This document shows, piece by piece, positions 40,911-50,768 of a stretch of 64,000 nt of DNA; position 1 is the first letter of the stretch; the number at the start of each line of letters is the position of its first letter. This DNA is from Branchipolynoe longqiensis. Taxonomy: Eukaryota > Annelida > Polychaeta > Phyllodocida > Polynoidae. The notes beneath the pieces were generated by a model, which did not search any database, was not told the origin of the DNA, and worked only from the letters and a program-made list of their open reading frames with translations. The position numbers and the translations under genes were made by a program. The stretch lies in contig CM059189.1 in the NCBI GenBank assembly GCA_030323885.1, positions 44,318,015-44,382,014 on the forward strand, read 5' to 3'.

Positions 40911-41485
40911 ACTCTCAGTCTGACTCTGACTCTGACTCTCAGTCTGACTCTGACTCTCAGTCTGACTCTGACTCTCAGTCTGACTCTCACTCTCAGTCTG
41001 ACTGTCACTCTCACTCCCAGTCTGACTCTCACTCTCAGTCTGACTCTCACTCTCACTCTCAGTCTGACTCTCACTCTCACTCTCACTCTCAGTCTGACTC
41101 ACTCTCAGTCTGACTCTCACTCTCAGTCTGACTCTGACTTTCACTCTCAGTCTGACTCTCACTCTCAGTCTCAGTCTGACTCTCACTCTCACTCTCAGTC
41201 TGACTTTCACTCTCAGTCTGACTCTCACTCTCAGTCTGACTCTCAGTCTGACTCACTCTCAGTCTGACTCACTCTCACTCTCAGTCTGACTCTGACTTGC
41301 ACTCTCAGTCTGACTCTCACTCTCAGTCTGACTCTCACTCTCAGTCTGACTCACTCTCAGTCTGACTCTCACTCTCACTCTCAGTCTGACTCTCACTCTC
41401 AGTCTGACTCTCACTTTCAGTCTGACTCTGACTCTCAGTCTGACTCTCACTCTGACTCTCACTCTCAGTTTGACTCACTCTCAGA
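40911..41485 (+). repeat. TCTCAGTCTGACTCTCAC array inside E4
   Basis: Variable 12-24-bp units built from CAGTCTGACTCT and CACTCT. Ser/Asp and Arg/Val frames are artefacts. Confidence 0.95.
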
Positions 41486-41805
41486 CACAGAGACACACAG
41501 ACACACACAGAGACACACACAGAGACACACACAAACACAGAGACACACAGAGACACACACAGACACACACACAGACAAGAGTCACACACACAGATACACA
41601 CACAGAGACACACACACAGAAACACACACACAGAGACACACACACAGAAACACACCCAGACAGAGACACAGACACACACATAGAGACACACACATAGAGA
41701 CACAGAGTCACACACACAGAGACACACACACAGACACACACACAGACATAGACACACACATAGAGACACACACAGAGACACAGTCACACACACACAGACA
41801 CAGAC
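41486..41805 (+). repeat. (ACACAGAC)n array inside E4
   Basis: Approximate complement of the TGTGTC array at 40565, so the two could pair and give a long hairpin across the middle array. Confidence 0.93.
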
Positions 41806-42095
41806 ACTGTCGTCCCGCTGTCGTCCCGTTTGTCGTCCCGATGTCGTCCGATTGTCGTCCAACTTAGCCCGAATTTGCATATGTCGTCGGGATTTCACAA
41901 AATCCCAGTCGCCGGGCTGTCGTCATCCCCTTGTCGTCGTAGTGTGACAGCAGCATGGGTGACGGACACACTTCAGCGGCACACGCACAGGAGACGTTAA
42001 CTGCAGCACTAGTAACAACCCAAATTAACCACCAGGGGGCACCACCATCGTCAGGCAGGTCTCAGCAGGACATCTCTGAGTCCGTCAACAACAAA

Positions 42096-42394
42096 AAAAG
42101 CTTGTTTATAAAGCACATTGATTTTTATCATCAGCTATTGGACGTCAAACATATAGTCATTCTGACATATTTCTTTTGAGGAAACCTACTCCTGTCACAT
42201 CTTTCCGATAAGCATTATATACACTTTCCCACAGACAGGACAGCACATACTACAGCCTTTAATGAACCAGTTGTGGACCACTGGTTAAAATGGAATATAC
42301 CCCAAACTGCAAATGGGTCCACTGAGCAGGATCGATCGGATGATCCACACCGTCACAAATGGACACTCTACTGCCTGAGCTACGTCCCACTCCG
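42096..42394 (-). mobile_element. SINE-B copy
   Basis: Reverse orientation. Words GATTTTTATCATCAGCTATT, CATATTTCTTTTGAGGAAAC, CCACAGACAGGACAGCACAT and CTGCAAATGGGTCCACTGAG. It ends at a head remnant, CTGCCTGAGCTACGTCCC. It directly abuts the broken SINE-A at 42395. Confidence 0.88.
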
Positions 42395-42652
42395 TGGTTC
42401 CCAGTCGAGTCAAAGCAAATTGATCTGTGTGGCTTCCTAGCCTGGTCCTCGGCATTAATAGGATAAGGCAAGGACTTGTTGGCTCAGTGTCAGGATAATG
42501 TGACTGAGTGGGATATTGGAGCATGGTGCCAGTGGCCTGATTTCCCAGTAAGGCAGCACTATAAAGTTGCAATGAGTGTGCACTGTCACAAGTCAGTACC
42601 CGTCCTGATATAACCTTAGATGTTGCTAGGACATAAAACTCCAACAACCAAC
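42395..42652 (+). mobile_element. SINE-A copy, head missing
   Basis: From the B box region (GTGGTTCCCAGTCGAGTCAA) to ACATAAAACTCCAACAACC. Confidence 0.88.
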
Positions 42653-42687
42653 CAGCACCACATCTCTGGGCCCCTTTAAAAGTCTCA

Positions 42688-42948
42688 CAAGTTTGTTGTT
42701 TTACGTCCAAGCAATATCTAAAGTCATATCAGGACGGGTACCAACTTGTGACACTGTACACTCATGGCAACTTTATAGTATTGCCCAACTGGGAAATCAG
42801 GCCGCCGGCACCATGACCTGATACCACACTCAGTCACATTATCCGGGCACCGAGCTAACCAGGCTAGGAAGCAACAAGTATCAATTTTAAAGTCATCGGT
42901 TTGACTCGACCGGGAAATGAACTCCTGACCTTCCGCACACGAGGGCTT
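42688..42948 (-). mobile_element. SINE-A copy, part of head missing
   Basis: GTTTGTTGTTTTACGTCCAA to CCTTCCGCACACGAGGG, with an internal deletion at the CCAGTCCTTGCC region. Confidence 0.87.
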
Positions 42949-43047
42949 GAAAAAGACGTTGTATCCAGTTGCAAAAAAGCAACAAAAAAAGTATCGTAAG
43001 TAGATAGGGATTAAGAACATTTTTTTTTGTTGGGTTACCATGATTTG

Positions 43048-43365
43048 TGTTTGTTTGTTTGTTGTTTTACGTCCTAGCAACATCTAAGGTTATATCAGGA
43101 CGGGTACCGACTTGTGACAGTGCGCACTCATGCTGAGTTTATAGTGCGGTCCCACTTGGAAACCAGGCCCCCGGCACCATGACCTGATATCCCACTCAGT
43201 CACATTATCCTGACACCAACCAGCCAACCAGTCCTTGCCCTGTCCTAATAATGCCGAGCACCAGGCTAGGAAGCAACAAGTATCAATTTTTAAGTCATTG
43301 GTTCGACTCGACCAGGGTTCGAACGCACGACCCCACGATCTACCAGCACGGGAGACGGACGTGAT
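43048..43365 (-). mobile_element. SINE-A copy
   Basis: GTTTGTTTGTTGTTTTACGT to CACGGGAGACGGACG. The very end of the head is missing. Confidence 0.9.
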
Positions 43366-43562
43366 GTAATTTGATGCAAAACCTATGTATTTTGTCAATC
43401 AATCTTCATTGAAGCAACAAAAAAAGACAGCAACTTTTTTCAGGGTCGGTCACGCAAATGGTAATTTTAAAAGAGCACGGAAAATGCACAAAAGAAACTT
43501 AAATTAAAATTAGATACCATTTTTTCCGCCATTTAAAAAAAACACACAAAAAACATAATATA
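43366..43562. other. unassigned AT-rich stretch
   Basis: Probably intronic if the exon at 43791 is real. Nothing recognised. Confidence 0.5.
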
Positions 43563-43564
43563 TA

Positions 43565-43751
43565 CAGTGAAACCCTGTTATAGCGTGATGGTTGGGGTCC
43601 ATACAAAGTCATCACAAAAACAGTGGGGGGCGCTAAATCAGGTTTTAGTTTACTGAATTACCTTTGAATTAAAGAGTACTGGGTCCAATAAATCATTGCA
43701 TTATATCTGAATTCGCGCTAAATCAGGGTGCGTTATAACGGGGGTTCACTG
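43565..43751. mobile_element. TA-flanked MITE P3
   Basis: CAGTGAAACCCTGTTATAGC at the left and GCGTTATAACGGGGGTTCACTG-type right end, TA on both sides. 187 bp. Its right edge lies only 33 bp from the splice donor of the 43791 exon. A reverse relative is at 48757. Confidence 0.9.
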
Positions 43752-43790
43752 TATATATATATATAAATACACAAACTGTCAGTGACCTAC

Positions 43791-43917
43791 TTGTATTTTG
43801 AGGTCGGGGATGGCGATGCGCACGTAGATGATGTCGGCGGGGTCGGGCACGGACGACTCAATCCCAGAGTCGTCCTCCCGCTCACTCGCACCCTCACTCG
43901 CGCTGTCCATGGTCGTC
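43791..43917 (-). CDS. candidate start-codon exon, SHANK-like N-terminus
   Basis: The best cellular coding candidate in the window. On the minus strand a C/T-rich tract ends in CAG (43918-43920). The exon then runs GACGACC, ATG at 43910-43908 in a favourable ACCATGG context, and 40 codons to CAA, followed by the donor GTAGGT (43790-43785), phase 0. Third codon positions are strongly G/C-rich, unlike the surroundings. The peptide has an acidic, Ser-rich leader (SEREDDSGIESS) and then PADIIYVRIAIPDLKIQ. From memory, SHANK postsynaptic scaffolds begin their SPN (Shank/ProSAP N-terminal) domain with VRVGIPDLQQTK-like sequence, which matches in position and pattern. Later exons would lie at lower coordinates or outside the window, and I could not identify them. 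An alternative is another protein with a beta-strand start of this type. Coding status is more certain than the name. Confidence 0.6.
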
Positions 43918-43956
43918 CTGGGGTGTGAGGAGGGGGGGGGGGGGTCACGTGACTGG

Positions 43957-44586
43957 GCAGGTGACTGGTCAGGTGGTGCTCAGTGCAAGACGCGCCATGT
44001 CGCCACACGCGCACTCATATCTGTAAGAGGGCAACAGAGACAGACTTCGTTATTCTACATATAGGCAGAGGCAGACATACTAAACAGCAGCTATATGGTC
44101 GCATGGATCATGTGATAGAGCAGGGCAACAGAGACAGACTTCGTTATTCTACATATAGGCAGAGGCAGACATACTAAACAGCTACTGGTCATGTGACTGG
44201 TCATGTGACTGGTCATGTGACTGGTCATGTGACTGGTCATGTGACTGGTCATGTGGTGCTCAGTGCACGACGCGCCATGTCGCCACACGCGCAATCATAT
44301 CTGTAAGAGGGCAACAGAGACAGACTTCGTTATTCTACATATAGGCAGAGGCAGACATACTAAACAGCTACTGGTCATGTGACTGGTCAGGTGGTGCTCA
44401 GTGCACGACGCGCCATGTCGCCACACGCGCAATCATATCTGTAAGAGGGCAACAGAGACAGACTTCGTTATCTCATATAGGCAGGCAGACATACTACAGT
44501 ACTGTCTGTGCGGTCAGGTGTGCCAGTGCCGACGCCAGTCCCACGCGCTCATATCTGAGGGCACAGAGACGACTCGTATCACATAG
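43957..44586 (+). repeat. proximal, disordered part of 80-bp satellite
   Basis: Copies of the 80-bp unit (CATATCTGTAAGAGGGCAAC) at about 44018, 44120, 44300 and 44440. They are separated by GTGGTGCTCAGTGCACGACG, CGCCATGTCGCCACACGCGC and a six-fold 12-bp TCATGTGACTGG array (44190-44255). This is a larger ancestral unit from which the 80-bp array downstream was probably amplified. Confidence 0.9.
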
Positions 44587-44903
44587 CAGGGATGAAAGTA
44601 GTCTCCGTGAAAAGAAGCGGAAATGTAGATTTTCTCCCATAGGTTTAGCATTGTCAGGGAACCGCGGAAAAATACAGGAAGTCAGGTTTCAACTAGCCTT
44701 GTTGTGATTGCATTATCGCCCATACCAAACACTTTCTTCTTTAGATTTAATGTTCTAGCTACATCTAAGGTCATAGAAGAAAGGGATTCGAACCACCAAT
44801 CTGGTGTCATATACATCCCATTTTTTGAAATTTTGTTTCACATTAATCGGTGAATATAAACAATCCTGGAAATCCGCGAAACCGCGGAGATCTTTCATCC
44901 CTG
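44587..44903. mobile_element. CAGGGATGAAAG TIR element H1, copy B
   Basis: Ends CAGGGATGAAAGTAGTCTCC and GGAGATCTTTCATCCCTG, flanked by ACATAG and ATATAG (one mismatch), words of the host satellite. The middle differs from the other copies and includes a short SINE-A tail piece (CTACATCTAAGGTCATAG). Confidence 0.88.
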
Positions 44904-46385
44904 ATATAGGCAGAGTCAGACATACTAAACAGCTATTGGTCATATCTGTAAGAGGGCAACAGAGAGAGACTTTGTTATTCTACATATAGGCAGAGGCAGA
45001 CATACTAAACAGCTACTGGTCATATCTGTAAGAGAGCAACAGAGACAGACTTCGTTATTCTACATATAGGCACCGGCAGACATACTAAACAGCTATTGGT
45101 CATATCTGTAAGAGGGCAACAGAGACAGACTTCGTTATTCTATATATAGGCAGAGGCAGACATACTAAACAGCTATTGGTCATATCTGTAAGAGAGCAAC
45201 AGAGACAGACTTTGTTATTCTACATATAGGCAGAGGCAGACATACTAAACAGCTATTGGTCATATCTGTAAGAGGGCAACAGAGACAGACTTTGTTATTC
45301 TACATATAGCCAGAGGCAGACATACTAAACAGCTATTGGTCATATCTGTAAGAGGGCAACAGAGACAGACTTTGTTATTCTACATATAGCCAGAGGCAGA
45401 CATACTAAACAGCTATTGGTCATATCTGTAAGAGGGCAACAGAGACAGACTTTGTTATTCTACATATAGCCAGAGGCAGACATACTAAACAGCTATTGGT
45501 CATATCTGTAAGAGGGCAACAGAGACAGACTTTGTTATTCTATATATAGGCAGAGGCAGACATACTAAACAGCTATTGGTCATATCTGTAAGAGAGCAAC
45601 AGAGACAGACTTTGTTATTCTACATATAGGCAGCGGCAGACATACTAAACAGCTATTGGTCATATCTGTAAGAGGGCAACAGAGAGAGACTTTGTTATTC
45701 TACATATAGGCAGAGGCAGACATACTAAACAGCTATTGGTCATATCTGTAAGAGAGCAACAGAGACAGACTTTGTTATTCTACATATAGGCAGAGGCAGA
45801 CATACTAAACAGCTATTGGTCATATCTGTAAGAGGGCAACAGAGACAGACTTTGTTATTCTACATATAGCCAGAGGCAGACATACTAAACAGCTATTGGT
45901 CATATCTGTAAGAGGGCAACAGAGACAGACTTCGTTATTCTACATATAGGCAGAGGGAGACATAGTAAACAGCTATTGGTCATATCTGTAAGAGGGCAAC
46001 AGGGACAGACTTCGTTATTCTACATATAGGCAGAGGCAGACATACTAAACAGCTATTGGTCATATCTGTAAGAGGGCAACAGAGACAGACTTCGTTATTC
46101 TACATATAGGCAGAGGCAGACATACTAAACAGCTATTGGTCATATCTGTAAGAGGGCAACAGAGACAGACTTCATTATTCTACATATAGGCAGCGGCAGA
46201 CATACTAAACAGCTATTGGTCATATCTGTAAGAGGGCAACAGAGATAGACTTCGGTATTCTACATATAGGCAGAGGCAGACATACTAAACAGCTATTGGT
46301 CATATCTGTAAGAGGGCAACAGAGACAGACTTCGTTATTCTACATATAGCCAGAGGCAGACATACTAAACAGCTACTGGTCACGT
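44904..46385 (+). repeat. 80-bp satellite array
   Basis: Eighteen regular 80-bp units (CATATCTGTAAGAGGGCAAC, AGAGACAGACTTCGTTATTC, TACATATAGGCAGAGGCAGA, CATACTAAACAGCTATTGGT) with about one to four substitutions each. ATATAGC versus ATATAGG and TTTGTT versus TTCGTT variants cluster in blocks, suggesting unequal exchange. It ends at CACGTGAGTGCC. Confidence 0.97.
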
Positions 46386-46888
46386 GAGTGCCAGGCAAGA
46401 TATGCAGTTGAAATAATGAGGGGTCTGTAAAGCAAAACGAGCTGAAAACAATGAAGAATGAAGAAAATGGAGTAACTGAAACCCATACACATTATATCCA
46501 AATCTAACCTTCAAAGATGTGCCAAAACTAACATAGTATATATCTAGATTAAAACAATAATCGCAAAGTATTACAAATATGTGCAAAATATAAACGAAAA
46601 CAAAAAACATTAAAAATTGGGAACTCCCAAATTTTACACCACAAACAAGTTTACTGAAATTATTGATAAAGAAAATCAATCCATATAGATTATCACCACT
46701 ACTACACAGCGGAGAAAACAAGTGCATGTAAGCGTTATGAGAAGAAAAAAATCACTTTTTAAAAAATCGAGAAAAAAGACATAGGTTTGCTGCTAAAAAA
46801 TAGGAAGAAATAGCATTCGGGGCAATGAAGGAGAGCATCTGATCATCAACAAAGGAAGATAATAGTTTAGATAATAATGGAGAAAATA
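46386..46888. other. unassigned AT-rich stretch
   Basis: No gene. The minus-strand frame at 46380-46727 is Phe/Tyr-rich with AT-driven composition. Confidence 0.5.
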
Positions 46889-46948
46889 TTGACCCAGCAC
46901 AGATCCAGAATGGAATGGAATCGGATGGAATCGAACGGAACGGAATGG

Positions 46949-47727
46949 TTTACCTCCTGGCAACATCTAAGGTCATATCAGGACAGGTACCGACGTGACA
47001 ATGCGCACTCATTGCAACATTATACAGGGATGAAAGTGGTTTCCGGGAAAAAAGCGGAAATTCTCCCATAGGTTTAGCATTGTCAGGGAATCGCGGAAAA
47101 ACTCCCGGAAGTCAGGTTTCATAAATATTTGTATACGCTGCTAGTGCTGCGCCGTTTGAAGTACACATTACTAGTATTAGTAGTATATATTGATAGTGCT
47201 GCACCGTTTGAAGCACGTATTAGTAGTATACGTTGATAGTGATGCGCCGTTTGAAGCACATATTAGTAGTATACGCTGATAGTGCTGCACCGTTTGAAGC
47301 ATTCATTAGTAGTATACGCTGATAGTGCTGTGGAATCTGCACCAGAAATTAGAATAGGCCTACACTTATAGTTCTACGGTGTTTGGACAAGGTATTAATA
47401 ATAATAGTATACAGTTATAACTACAGGAAAAATCCCGGAAATCCGTGAAATCGCGGAGATCCTTCATCCCTGATTATAGTCGTGCCCCACTGGGAGACCA
47501 AGCCGCCAGCACCATGACCTGATATCCCACTCAGTCACATTATCCTCACACTGAGCCAACCAGTCCTTGCCCTATACTAATAATGCCGAGCACCTAGCTA
47601 GGAAGCGACAAGTACAACTTTTAAAGTTATTGGTGTGACTCGACCAGGATTCGAACCCGTGGGTTAGAATCCCACGATCTATCAAAACGGGAGACACTCA
47701 AACTCATTTGGCCATCCCATCTAGTCA
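46949..47727 (-). mobile_element. SINE-A copy split by H1
   Basis: Reverse copy from TACCTCCTGGCAACATCTAA to the head GGCCATCCCATCTAGTC. It is opened at ATTATA by the H1 element. Confidence 0.9.
47025..47472. mobile_element. CAGGGATGAAAG TIR element H1, copy C
   Basis: Ends CAGGGATGAAAGTGGTTTCC and GGAGATCCTTCATCCCTG, flanked by ATTATA on both sides (47019-47024 and 47473-47478). The longest copy (448 bp), because it holds about five internal GTATACGCTGATAGTGCTG repeats. Confidence 0.93.
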
Positions 47728-47836
47728 ACATGGTTTTAAAGTTAAAGTCTAATGAGACAAATTCTATGGCGCGTCTGTAATTTAGATCACCGTTGTATTC
47801 ACATACGCATTGAACATTCTGCTATGTTCTGTTTTA

Positions 47837-48756
47837 GATAATGGTGTGAAAAGATTGGCTTACCAACAGTGGGAACATAGTAGCTGGCAAAAATGGAAGA
47901 CATTGTCTTGGTAATTTCTCTTTTCTTAAACCATACAAAACACCTGAATATTGGCTTGAAGCAGCCAACGTTTTCAACATTCCCAAACTCTAAACTTTTG
48001 ACACAACGATTGACACAAAACAGCACAGAAATGGTTACACTGAAAACACAAGGACATTTGCTTCAAATCAATATGTATTCTATTGGGATTATGAAACACC
48101 ATGTCAAAAACAAATCAGTTTATCCTGAGCAAATGCATAAGTAGATAGTATGTTGATCGTTACAATGGACAAAGTTTTGTCCCATATTGCTTAGCACCTT
48201 TTGAGACAGTCTCATATATGTACCTATTATGGTAGAACAACTTGAACGCATACGATAACAAAAGGGGGCAACGACCTGGGCGCGGCCAAGACAAACAGAT
48301 TAATGTACACAGATGTATGTAGGTGGGTAATGTCCGCAAAGAGTTCTCAGCTATTTACCTCGGCATGTGCGCAGTTAATTTTAAGCCGGGTCCTAAATAC
48401 CAGCGATCAATGGGGCTGCCCATGTTGATGGACAGAATTAGAAACTCTGTTTCTCTAACCGTAACGCCATCGACATTGTAAAACTGGTCATTTTCAAGAA
48501 TATATATAAAGGCCGGCTACAGTACAAAGAACAAGAAACAAGAAGAGTAGTGGTATGAGTTATATATTCTCTGGTTACGAATATCAGCCTAACATAATAA
48601 AAGAAAAAAATCCTCTGACGCGAGTGATGTTTTCAGGGTATGCAGGTACCGGGGAGCGCCGGGGGTGGCGCCACCAGTCGCGAACATGGAGGAGGCAGTA
48701 CAGTATATAGTGTAATACTAATAATAATTAGCACACGATAATAATAATAATTCCCT
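47837..48756. other. unassigned stretch, 0.9 kb
   Basis: A minus-strand frame at 47799-48026 and a plus-strand frame across the same bases are both open for about 45-75 codons with no recognisable domain. A TATATAAAGG sequence near 48504 resembles a core promoter but has no supporting gene. No call. Confidence 0.45.
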
Positions 48757-48934
48757 TCCGCGCCTTTATTCTATTTAACGTGATTTTTATATGACGCGAT
48801 GATTCATTGGACCCGGACTTCTTTAATTCAAAGGTAATCCGTAAACTGAACCCAGATTTAACGCGAGCGAGCTGTTTTCGCGATGACATTGTAAGGGCCA
48901 ACACGATCACGTTATAATGGGATTTCCCTGTATA
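48757..48934 (-). mobile_element. MITE P3, second copy
   Basis: The reverse complement matches the copy at 43565 (TTACCTTTGAATTAAAGA, GGGTCCAATGAATCAT). The terminus at 48934 reads GGGATTTCCCTGTATATATA. The other end is worn. Confidence 0.75.
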
Positions 48935-49207
48935 TATATACAAATCACATTTTGGGGATGCATTAAAATAAACAATTAAATACTTCAAACATAATTTTTA
49001 ATTTCAGCGAAAAGTGGGATAATCCTGATTTGTGTGTGTGTATTCCTTTAATTGACTCTTTGTGAACATGTTAAAAGAGGCTACAACACTGACAGGTTTT
49101 ACAGTACTCGGTGGGCGTGACCATGGCTGTGTGTCAGGTATTGATTCCTAACGTGGCTGGAGGGGGGGGGGCGGTCTTTGCTAAATGTCAGCAGGAACAT
49201 GGGTTCA
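48935..49207. other. unassigned stretch
   Basis: AT-rich, with a 13-nt G-rich run at about 49162. Nothing recognised. Confidence 0.5.
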
Positions 49208-49410
49208 CCAAGTGAGACCCAGCACCGATCCAGAATGGAATGGAATGGAATGGAATGGAATGGAATGGAATGGAATGGAATGGAATGGAATGGAATGGAA
49301 TGGAATGGTACATGGCTCTAATGAGACAGATTCTATGGTCTGTGTGTAATTTAGATCACGGTGTGTTCACATGTGTATCGAACATGTTCTATTCGAGCTT
49401 GTAAAGTTCT
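49208..49410 (+). repeat. low-copy repeat X, copy 2, with (TGGAA)n
   Basis: GACCCAGCACCGATCCAGAA, then about fourteen TGGAA pentamers (49234-49306), then CTAATGAGACAGATTCTATG and TAATTTAGATCACGG. TGGAA arrays are known for unusual self-paired structure. Confidence 0.88.
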
Positions 49411-49489
49411 GAGTGGTTCATATAACATTCAAAGTTGCTGGAATTGAGCCAGTGTTCATTTGATTGGATCTTTCTTTACTTTTGTCTTA

Positions 49490-49689
49490 TCTCCCTTCCT
49501 TCCTTTCATTCTTCCTTCCTTATATCTTTCCTTCTAACTTTCCTTCTATCTTTCTTTCGATCTTTCTTTCTATCTATTCTTCCATATGTCCTTCTATCTG
49601 TCCTTCTATCTGTCCTTCTATCTGTCCTTCTATCTGTCCTATCTTTCTTTCCTTCTCTTTCTTTTTTTCCATGTTTGTTTTTGTTTGCT

Positions 49690-49737
<48 letters not shown>

Positions 49738-49757
49738 TCCTTCTTTCTTTCTTTCAT
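49490..49757 (+). repeat. (CTTT)n / (CTATCTGTCCTT)n pyrimidine tract
   Basis: CTTTCTTT and CTTCTATCTGTC units. Long Ser/Phe/Leu and Lys/Arg frames are artefacts. Confidence 0.95.
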
Positions 49758-49844
49758 TCGCTCTTTAAACACAGGTTCATCACAATGTCACAAGCAAACA
49801 CGGAACAAAGGAACATGGACCAAGGGAACAGTCTTTCGATATAT

Positions 49845-50768
49845 ACACAACCTTACAAGCCAGTAGCCGTCCTGATATCAACTCCAACAAACAATCTATA
49901 CAATCTATACAAGCCAGTCCCCATCCTGATATCAACTCCAACAAACAATCTATACAAGCCAGTACCCGTCCTGATATCAACTCCAACAAACAATCTATAC
50001 AAGCCAGTACCCGTCCTTATATCAACTCCAACAAACAATCTATACAATCTATACAACCCAGTAGCGTCCTGATATCAACTCCAACAAACAATCTATACAA
50101 GCCAGTCGCCATCCTGATATTAACTCCAACAAACAATCTATACAAGGCAGTACCAGTCCTGATATCAACTCCAACAAACAATCTATACAAGCCAGTAGCC
50201 GTCCTGATATCAACTCCAACAAACAATCTATACAAGCCAGTACCCGTCCTGATATCAACTCCAACAACAATCTATACAAGCCAGTAGCCATCCTGATATC
50301 AACTCCAACAAACAATCTATACAAGCCAGTAGCCATCCTGATATCAACTCCAACAAACAATCTATACAAGCCAGTACCCGTCCTGATATCAACTCCAACA
50401 ACAATCTATACAAGCCAGTACCAGTCCTGATATCAACTCCAACAAACAATCTATACAAGCCAGTACCCGTCCTGATATCAACTCCAACAAACAATCTATA
50501 CAAGCCAGTACCCGTCCTGATATCAACTCCAACAACAATCTATACAAGCCAGTAGCCATCCTGATATCAACTCCAACAAACAATCTATACAAGCCCGTAG
50601 CCATCCTGATATCAAATCCAACAAACAATCTATACAAGCCAGTAGCCGTCCTGATATCAACTCCAACAAACAATCTATACAAGCCAGTAGCCGTCCTGAT
50701 ATCAACTCCAACAAACAATCTATACAAGCCAGTACCCGTCCTGATATCAACTCCAACAAACAATCTAT
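49845..50768 (+). repeat. 45-bp minisatellite derived from SINE-A tail
   Basis: About twenty units of AAGCCAGTACCCGTCCTGAT plus ATCAACTCCAACAAACAATC plus TATAC. The words AGTACCCGTCCTGATAT and AACTCCAACAA occur in the same order in SINE-A tails, where 26 or so bases lie between them. Several units lack one A (44 bp). Confidence 0.93.

Larger units (their letters stand above)
40208..41955. mobile_element. GTCACAC-type TIR element E4 carrying satellite arrays
   Basis: Inverted ends TGTGGCTGTCACACTACGAC and GTCGTAGTGTGACAGCAGCA. The unique parts are dense in TGTCGCGGCAC and GTCGCC words. Core CGTTTTGGACATGTTGAAAA at 40393-40412, whose reverse complement is nearly identical to the E3 core. Three simple arrays fill the long arm (40565-41805). 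The target duplication is not clear (TGA/TGG). No transposase. Confidence 0.87.
46889..47836 (+). repeat. low-copy repeat X, copy 1, with nested insertions
   Basis: GACCCAGCACAGATCCAGAA then TGGAATGGAATCGGATGGAA up to about 46948. It is interrupted by SINE-A and resumes at about 47728 with TCTAATGAGACAAATTCTAT and TAATTTAGATCACCG. Copy 2 at 49208 has no insertion. Confidence 0.8.

Noticed and set aside
47799..48144. Overlapping frames on both strands
   Set aside because: No recognisable domain, no clear splice sites, and AT-driven composition.
48500..48545. TATA promoter (TATATAAAGG)
   Set aside because: AT-rich context makes this frequent by chance and no gene follows.
49845..50768. CRISPR-like regular array (45-bp period)
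   Set aside because: The whole unit repeats, with no unique spacers, in an animal genome. It derives from a SINE tail.
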